64,000 nt of DNA. Origin: Clostridiales bacterium (lineage in GTDB: Bacteria > Bacillota > Clostridia > Lachnospirales > Lachnospiraceae). The stretch is from positions 62,001 to 126,000 of the forward strand of contig JAQXKO010000014.1 in the NCBI GenBank assembly GCA_029010495.1, read 5' to 3'. The position numbers were made by a program, and so were the translations under genes. Position 1 is the first letter of the stretch, and every line of letters begins with the position of its first letter. Of the stretch, positions 59,215 to 64,000 are shown one piece after another. Under the pieces are notes generated by a model, which saw only the letters and a program-made list of their open reading frames with translations, had not been told where the DNA came from and searched no databases.

Positions 59215-60402
59215 CTAATATAAATTTCCGTCATAATACTGAAGCAGAAGGTCAACCACCCTGCCATAGCTTGCCATACCGTCCGAAACGCCGTTTGCAT
59301 TTAATGTGGCATTTGTAAATGAAGTTGAAAGCTTATCCATCTGTTCCGTTGTTACGGGAGATGCTTCTTCAATTTCGTCAAAAACCTCCTTTAAAACAAA
59401 TGTATTATCTTCATAAACAATATCTTTCAGCTGTTCCTGCGACATATATCTGTCCAAATCATAATTAATGCTTTCCAGATAAGCCCTGTTAATATAGCTT
59501 ATCACACCAAGGTAGCCGGAATATCTGATAAATACATCCTCAGAGCCTGCACAGGCCAGGAACGCAATGAAATTGGCCTCATCCTCCGGCATATATCCAT
59601 GAAGATGAGACAGCTCGTGACAATATGTATACGGATAATTAGTCACATACATCCTGCTGTTTACATTGGCCTCCATCGAATACGGAAAATAATAACCTGC
59701 CATATATCCCTGTGTCATCAGACTGCTGAACATCATTGGCTTAACATCAGGATAATAACCGTTAAGTCTCGGATAAATGCTGCCTATATTCTTAATTGCC
59801 TTCTTCGACAATGCCATAATGTCACCTTCATATACAATCCTGCCGTCTTCGTCACGATTTACAAAATCAGAATAGGTATTGCACATATTAACGACATGAT
59901 TCCTGAGCTTTTCAAGCTCATCAACGGTGTACTGTCTGTATTCCGCATTATAATTTCCATCCAGAGGAGCAGTATGATAATATATGCCCATATTCAAGGT
60001 CATAACTGCTGCCAGTATCACAAGTACATAACTGATAAACACCATATATCGTTTATAAAATTTCATGTAACGCTTTTTCTTTCTTAAGAAAACTGCAACT
60101 GCAGAAATGAAAGGGACGGCCAGTGCAAGTACAATACCCGAAACTATCATTATCTCTCCCACCGAAAATTTAAAAACGTTCATGATGCGGGCAAAGACAG
60201 CCACAATCACAGGATTAGCATATTGGGCATATACGTCACACCAGTTCGTCAGTCCGGTCATGTTTGAAATCCATGGTGCAATCCATGAAAGCAGATTGAC
60301 CAGAAGCGTTAAATTAAGAATAATCAAAATCGGAAGATGTCTGCCAAAGAACCCGACAATACCCTCACAAATTTTTTTTATTACTTTTTTAATCCTACTC
60401 AT
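59215..60402 (-). CDS. DUF3810 membrane metallopeptidase-like protein
   Basis: A 395-residue protein with three N-terminal membrane helices (~22-135) and an extracellular domain bearing the zinc-peptidase motif HELSH (YCHELSHLHGYMPEDEANF; the Glu-Asp-Glu-Ala further on gives the third ligand), as in DUF3810. The family is predicted to be gluzincin-like membrane peptidases. ATG at 60402 overlaps the GH26 stop codon by 8 bp, so translation is coupled. Substrate unknown; a role in processing cell-surface proteins is inference. Confidence 0.83.
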   Translation of the reverse strand: MSRIKKVIKKICEGIVGFFGRHLPILIILNLTLLVNLLSWIAPWISNMTGLTNWCDVYAQYANPVIVAVFARIMNVFKFSVGEIMIVSGIVLALAVPFISAVAVFLRKKKRYMKFYKRYMVFISYVLVILAAVMTLNMGIYYHTAPLDGNYNAEYRQYTVDELEKLRNHVVNMCNTYSDFVNRDEDGRIVYEGDIMALSKKAIKNIGSIYPRLNGYYPDVKPMMFSSLMTQGYMAGYYFPYSMEANVNSRMYVTNYPYTYCHELSHLHGYMPEDEANFIAFLACAGSEDVFIRYSGYLGVISYINRAYLESINYDLDRYMSQEQLKDIVYEDNTFVLKEVFDEIEEASPVTTEQMDKLSTSFTNATLNANGVSDGMASYGRVVDLLLQYYDGNLY

Positions 60403-62008
60403 AAATCTTCGGCAACTCATCAAGAGTTATTACATAATCACTTTCATAAACCTTCTGAAGCATATATTTTTCCGTATACTTTTCGGAAAGCTTGTTGGTA
60501 TTCTTGGCGGCTATTACAAATTCGCCTCCCCATGTACACCACATGCCCCACATCGCGCCGTCTCTTACGGCAAGCTCAGGATCAAACAGGCATCCGTTTT
60601 CAGACAGGTAAACCATCTTCTTTCCCTTAGCGCTGTTTCTCGTTTCAATAAAGGCATTCATCTGTGAGGTATAAACCCTTTCTCCCGGATAAATGTCGGT
60701 TGATACGATATCAACATATTCATCGCCCGGATACCAGTCAGCAGCCTGACCGTTCCACATCCATATAAGATTGTTAAGTCCGTGAACATTTGTCAGTCTG
60801 TCATAAAGAAGCACATAAAGCTTTTTATAAGCCTCAGCACCTGACGCACCCCACCAGAACCAGCCGCCCGATGCCTCATGAAGAGGTCTCCAGAGAATCG
60901 GAACGCCCTCATCCTGAAGACGCTTAAGCTGTACGGCAATTGCATCAATATCCCTTATCAGAAGCTCATAGCCCTCCTGGTCCTCGCCATTCATAATCTT
61001 CGCCAGATTAATGTTTGTGTACTCCTTATAAAATCCGCTGTACCACTGACCCGTAAGATATTTTGACGGAGCATTCCAATGCCAGCAATATGTTATTATA
61101 CCGCCCTTTTTATAGAATTCAATTGCACTTTCGACTGACTTTCCCCGGGAACCGTTTTCAATTCTGGAAGGTGAGTATTCCATCATATCAAGTCCGAGAA
61201 CTGCCGGCATCTTACCATCCTTAATACCGCCTGTTGCAAGTCGTATGGCGTTAAATTCCGATGAATACATACTGTCTGCATTCTGTCCGGAAAGAATCTT
61301 CTTCCCGTAAATGCTCGTAAGGTATTCAAAAAGCTTTTTTGTGTTAGCTGTAGAATTTTTATTAGAAAGTGTAGTGTCTACCATAAAGAAATCCTCTCCA
61401 AGTTCTTCTGAGGCAGTTATCGTCAGACTGTCAAGCCTAACCCAGCCCCATGATTTTGAAAATTCAATCTTGTGACTGCCTGTCTCAAGGTATACTCTCT
61501 TACAGATACAGTTTTCATAATTATCTGTATCCGTTGCCGTTACTTCACCCGCGGCACTGCCGTCAACCTTTACAAAATTAGTTTTCGAGCCGCCGATTGC
61601 CATTGTTTTAAAGATAAGGTCATATGTACCGGTCTGCTTAATGTCTGCAGTAAATTCTACTGCATCGCCTTCTGCCTCAAATCCTTCCACATAACCGCTG
61701 CCGGAATACCCCTGACCGTTACTTCCGACCCTGGTTCCGCCTTTAAGTCCGGAATTTTCTGCCTCAATGGTTATTGGCGACGGATTAAAGCCCTCCGGAT
61801 GTGTAAGCACAGGCCCCGTCAACTCATTATCATTATTATTGTCATTGCCGTCATTAACATTATTGCCGTTATCACCGGACGGTGTTACGGTTACTGTCGG
61901 ACTGATATTATTACCTGCCCCGCTCTCCTGCTTTGCGCAGCCTGCCAGCATTGAAACGGATAATGCCGCACATACAATATATGAAACCAATAAATTTTTT
62001 CTTCTCAT
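60395..62008 (-). CDS. Beta-mannanase lipoprotein: CBM35 plus GH26
   Basis: A 537-residue surface lipoprotein (lipobox LAGC, Cys24). An acidic Asn/Asp linker (~25-72), a CBM35-type domain (~75-200, PSPITIEAENSGLKGG, GGSKTNFVKVDG, WVRLDSLTI) and a GH26 barrel (~210-537). The GH26 catalytic residues are the acid/base in LWRPLHEASGGWFWWG (Glu378) and nucleophile in MVYLSENG (Glu470). It should hydrolyse beta-1,4-mannan at the cell surface. First gene of a five-gene operon with DUF3810, the nuclease-like protein, NUDIX and hydrolase. Confidence 0.95.
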   Translation of the reverse strand: MRRKNLLVSYIVCAALSVSMLAGCAKQESGAGNNISPTVTVTPSGDNGNNVNDGNDNNNDNELTGPVLTHPEGFNPSPITIEAENSGLKGGTRVGSNGQGYSGSGYVEGFEAEGDAVEFTADIKQTGTYDLIFKTMAIGGSKTNFVKVDGSAAGEVTATDTDNYENCICKRVYLETGSHKIEFSKSWGWVRLDSLTITASEELGEDFFMVDTTLSNKNSTANTKKLFEYLTSIYGKKILSGQNADSMYSSEFNAIRLATGGIKDGKMPAVLGLDMMEYSPSRIENGSRGKSVESAIEFYKKGGIITYCWHWNAPSKYLTGQWYSGFYKEYTNINLAKIMNGEDQEGYELLIRDIDAIAVQLKRLQDEGVPILWRPLHEASGGWFWWGASGAEAYKKLYVLLYDRLTNVHGLNNLIWMWNGQAADWYPGDEYVDIVSTDIYPGERVYTSQMNAFIETRNSAKGKKMVYLSENGCLFDPELAVRDGAMWGMWCTWGGEFVIAAKNTNKLSEKYTEKYMLQKVYESDYVITLDELPKIYE

Positions 62009-62099
62009 ATAACCTCCTAATATATTAATCGATTGAAATAATTTATAATAACCGGATGCAAAAACACATATAAAATTATTACAAAAACATCTTAAGGCA

Positions 62100-62129
62100 A
62101 TTATACAATTTTTTGACCCGTCAAGTCAA
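62100..62129 (-). promoter_or_regulatory. GH26 promoter with TTGAC-dyad operator
   Basis: Minus strand TTGACT (62124-62129), 18-nt spacer, TATAAT (62100-62105). The perfect dyad TTGACCCGTCAA (62113-62124) lies inside the spacer, touching the -35, as a repressor site would. Confidence 0.65.
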
Positions 62130-62241
62130 TATATAACATTTTTTTACTGTTGAAGACTTCCAATATTTCCTTATTATCCGAAAACACTTTTCAGTCTGCT
62201 TTACCCTCCGGTATTACCTGCAGGAAGCAGGCACATAAGCA

Positions 62242-62308
62242 ACAAAAAAGGTATCCGTATGTATGCCATTATGCTTATGCTATATGACATTGCACAGGAT
62301 ACCTGTTT
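62242..62308 (-). terminator. Terminator of the rubrerythrin gene
   Basis: AGGTATCC (62249-62256) with GGATACCT (62297-62304) and an inner hairpin; on the minus strand it is followed by TTTTTTG. The 319-bp gap 62009-62327 holds this and the GH26 promoter, no gene. Confidence 0.85.
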
Positions 62309-62327
62309 TATATTAATTATTTATAAA

Positions 62328-62867
62328 TCAGTAATTTTCCGCATGTATCTCAAAATAGCTCTGAGGGTGTGAGCACACCGGACATGTAACAGGTGCCTCA
62401 AGGCCTACTACTATGTGTCCGCAGTTTCTGCACTCCCAGACCTTAACCGAGCTTTTGGCAAATACTTCTTTTGTCTCAACGTTTGATAAAAGTGCACGGT
62501 ATCTTTCCTCATGATGCTTTTCAATGGCCGCAACGCCTCTGAATTTTTCTGCAAGTTCCGTAAAGCCCTCCTCCTCTGCAGTCACGGCAAATTCCTCATA
62601 CATATTGGTCCACTCATAATTTTCGCCATCTGCCGCCGCTTCCAGATTGTCAGCAGTCTTACCTATTCCGCCAAGCTCCCTGAACCACATCTTTGCATGC
62701 TCCTTTTCGTTATCGGCAGTCTTTAGGAAAAGTGCGGAAATCTGCTCATAGCCCTCTGTTTTCGCAATATCAGCAAAAAAGGTATACTTGTTTCTTGCCT
62801 GGGATTCTCCCGCAAATGCAGTAAGAAGATTCTGCTCCGTCTTTGTGCCTGCGTATTTATTAGCCAT
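62328..62867 (-). CDS. Rubrerythrin
   Basis: A 179-residue non-haem di-iron peroxidase. Ferritin-like domain (~1-135) with metal-ligand ExxH-type motifs ([46 protein letters not shown]) and a C-terminal rubredoxin-like domain ([22 protein letters not shown]). It reduces hydrogen peroxide in the cytoplasm of anaerobes with electrons from NADH-linked carriers. Strong promoter upstream; single gene. Confidence 0.96.
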   Translation of the reverse strand: MANKYAGTKTEQNLLTAFAGESQARNKYTFFADIAKTEGYEQISALFLKTADNEKEHAKMWFRELGGIGKTADNLEAAADGENYEWTNMYEEFAVTAEEEGFTELAEKFRGVAAIEKHHEERYRALLSNVETKEVFAKSSVKVWECRNCGHIVVGLEAPVTCPVCSHPQSYFEIHAENY

Positions 62868-62868
62868 A

Positions 62869-62966
62869 ATGATACTATTCCTTTCTATATATATTTATTA
62901 CAATTATTGCCAAGTGCCAATAATATATAACATAAAAATAGTATCATTACAAATATAAGGCGTCAA
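62869..62966 (-). promoter_or_regulatory. Rubrerythrin promoter with two inverted repeats
   Basis: Minus strand TTGACG (62961-62966), 17-nt spacer, TACTAT (62938-62943). Outer arms ATGATACTAT (62869-62878) and ATAGTATCAT (62938-62947) bracket the leader: one is on the -10, the other between the ribosome-binding site and the ATG. An inner dyad ATTATTG/CAATAAT lies at 62903-62924. Possible oxidative-stress operator; no consensus PerR box is seen. Confidence 0.6.
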
Positions 62967-63006
62967 TTATCATTAACAGAACAGTACAATATATTAACGA
63001 CAAATT

Positions 63007-64000
63007 TTAGTCGTTTTTTACAATTTGTGTTCTTGTTGCATTTAAAACGGCAACAATCATAATGCCGACATCAGCAATAATGGCAAACCACATATTGGTC
63101 CTTCCGACAGCAGCAAGCAGTAATACAATAAATTTGACGGAAAGTGCCAGTATGATATTCTGCTTAACTATGCGGCATGTCTTTCTTGCAATCTTAATTG
63201 CTCCCGCAAGCTTTAACGGCGAATCATCCATCAGCACGATATCAGCCGCCTCAATGGCAGCATCAGAACCAAGACTGCCCATTGCAATACCGACATCCGC
63301 AACGGCAAGGGCAGGTGCATCATTGATACCATCGCCGACATATGCCGTCACGCCGGTACTGTCAGACTTAATTATTTCCTCAAGTCTTGCAACCTTGGCA
63401 TCAGGTAGCAGCTCTGCACATATTCTGTCAATGCCTGCCAATCCGCCTATATTCTCCGCAACACTCTTTTTATCACCCGAGAGCATTACTGTCTGCTTTA
63501 CTCCCAGCCTTTTAAGCTCCGAAACAGCTGCCTTTGCATCGTCTTTCAGCTCATCAGCAATCACAACGGTGCCCGCATGAACTCCGTCCGCCGCAATATA
63601 TACAAGACTTCCGGTTCCCTTGCAGTTTTCTAATGCTACGCCGTTTTCATCCATAAGCTTCTGATTGCCGGCAAGAACATTTACACCGTCTATTGAAGCT
63701 TTGATGCCGCGTCCCGATATTTCAGCAATATCACGGCATAATCCGGACACACAGCCTCTCTTTTCTCCCTCCGCTACAATTGATATGGCAATCGGATGTG
63801 CTGAGCCCTTTTCGATTGTGTATGCCATATTAATCACATCATCAACAGAAAAGCCATTATGGTTTTCAATATCAGTAACAACAAAATTTCCTTTGGTCAG
63901 GGTACCTGTTTTATCAAAGACAAAAGTGTCAGCCTTACTGATTAACTCAAGATAATTACCACCCTTTACAAGCACACCTCTTTTGGCAGCGGCACCGATA
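63007..64000 (-). CDS. Heavy-metal-translocating P-type ATPase, C-terminal half (cut by window edge)
   Basis: About 331 codons of the C-terminal half of a P1B-ATPase that starts beyond the right edge. Shown: AKRGVLVKGGNYLELISKADTFVFDKTGTLTKG with the phosphorylated Asp of DKTGT, HPIAISIV (HP locus), GDGINDAPALAVADVGIAMGSLGSDAAIEAADIV (hinge and Mg site) and two C-terminal helices (INIILALSVKF…AAVGRTNMWFAIIADVG). The CPx membrane motif would lie upstream. Family members export Zn/Cd/Pb or Cu. The visible frame continues through the edge, so no start is in the window. Confidence 0.93.
   Translation of the reverse strand, partial: IGAAAKRGVLVKGGNYLELISKADTFVFDKTGTLTKGNFVVTDIENHNGFSVDDVINMAYTIEKGSAHPIAISIVAEGEKRGCVSGLCRDIAEISGRGIKASIDGVNVLAGNQKLMDENGVALENCKGTGSLVYIAADGVHAGTVVIADELKDDAKAAVSELKRLGVKQTVMLSGDKKSVAENIGGLAGIDRICAELLPDAKVARLEEIIKSDSTGVTAYVGDGINDAPALAVADVGIAMGSLGSDAAIEAADIVLMDDSPLKLAGAIKIARKTCRIVKQNIILALSVKFIVLLLAAVGRTNMWFAIIADVGIMIVAVLNATRTQIVKND

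Noticed and set aside
1-64000. Mobile elements, prophage, integrative element
   Set aside because: No transposase, integrase, recombinase, phage structural gene or flanking target-site duplication was recognised; composition appears uniform by eye.

Overview
The window looks like chromosomal DNA from a low-GC, endospore-lineage, plant-polysaccharide-degrading Firmicute, most probably a gut Lachnospiraceae. The evidence is gene content: CotJ spore-coat proteins, a T-box tyrS, the TIGR03915/TIGR03916 DNA-repair pair, a small DUF6472-type protein, a C_GCAxxG_C_C protein, rubrerythrin (anaerobic lifestyle), and several secreted or membrane-anchored glycoside hydrolases. I cannot fix the genus from sequence alone. 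I see no rRNA, tRNA, CRISPR array, insertion sequence, integrase or prophage; this is dense, mostly minus-strand chromosome.

Layout. 1-1.6 kb: the N-terminal part of a patatin-like lipase, a small membrane protein and a cytidylate-kinase-like protein. 1.6-11.8 kb: cell-wall amidase, diaminopimelate decarboxylase, topoisomerase IV (parC, parE), an HD hydrolase and a membrane-anchored GH25 lysozyme, all on the minus strand. 11.9-13.6 kb: a tyrosine T-box and tyrS on the plus strand, with a perfect 20-bp palindrome at the divergent promoters. 13.7-18.6 kb: zinc-ribbon membrane protein, TerB-like/CbbX-type AAA+ ATPase, and the serC-serA serine operon with a structured leader. 18.6-21.1 kb: secreted GH5 lipoprotein diverging from cotJA. 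21.1-28.6 kb: a vitamin-type ECF transporter in which both ATPases and the S component are fused, preceded by EcfT, a DUF4430 protein and a lipoprotein that has a paralogue upstream. 28.6-31.8 kb: GH31 alpha-xylosidase-like enzyme diverging from cotJB-cotJC. 31.9-35.3 kb: a five-gene housekeeping-type operon (MFS, trmO, C_GCAxxG_C_C, DUF6472, YdcF). 35.3-47.4 kb: large surface or membrane proteins (Ig-like protein with zinc ribbon, 1384-residue VWA protein, CotH lipoprotein, membrane-anchored CBM2-GH5 cellulase) and a DnaJ protein. 47.5-53.5 kb: FGGY sugar kinase, SulP transporter, endonuclease IV, cation:proton antiporter, FeoB-associated Cys-rich peptide. 53.6-56.8 kb: NUDIX and an SOS-controlled DNA-repair pair. 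57-62 kb: an operon headed by a CBM35-GH26 mannanase lipoprotein, followed by a DUF3810 membrane metallopeptidase, a secreted protein with a nuclease-like C-terminal domain, NUDIX and an alpha/beta hydrolase. 62.3-64 kb: rubrerythrin and the C-terminal half of a metal P-type ATPase.

How the genes work together. The two GH5 enzymes, GH26 mannanase, GH31 enzyme and FGGY kinase suggest outside-in breakdown of beta-glucan, mannan and xyloglucan-type polymers, with hydrolases tethered to the cell surface by lipid or transmembrane anchors, then cytoplasmic trimming and phosphorylation. The most noteworthy points are the single-chain A-A'-S ECF transporter, the 37-bp duplication that offers an alternative C-terminus to a lipoprotein, the serC leader RNA, the two-box SOS promoter, a 20-bp tandem array next to a probable leaderless gene, the split cotJ operon, and the unexplained VWA/Ig-zinc-ribbon surface pair.
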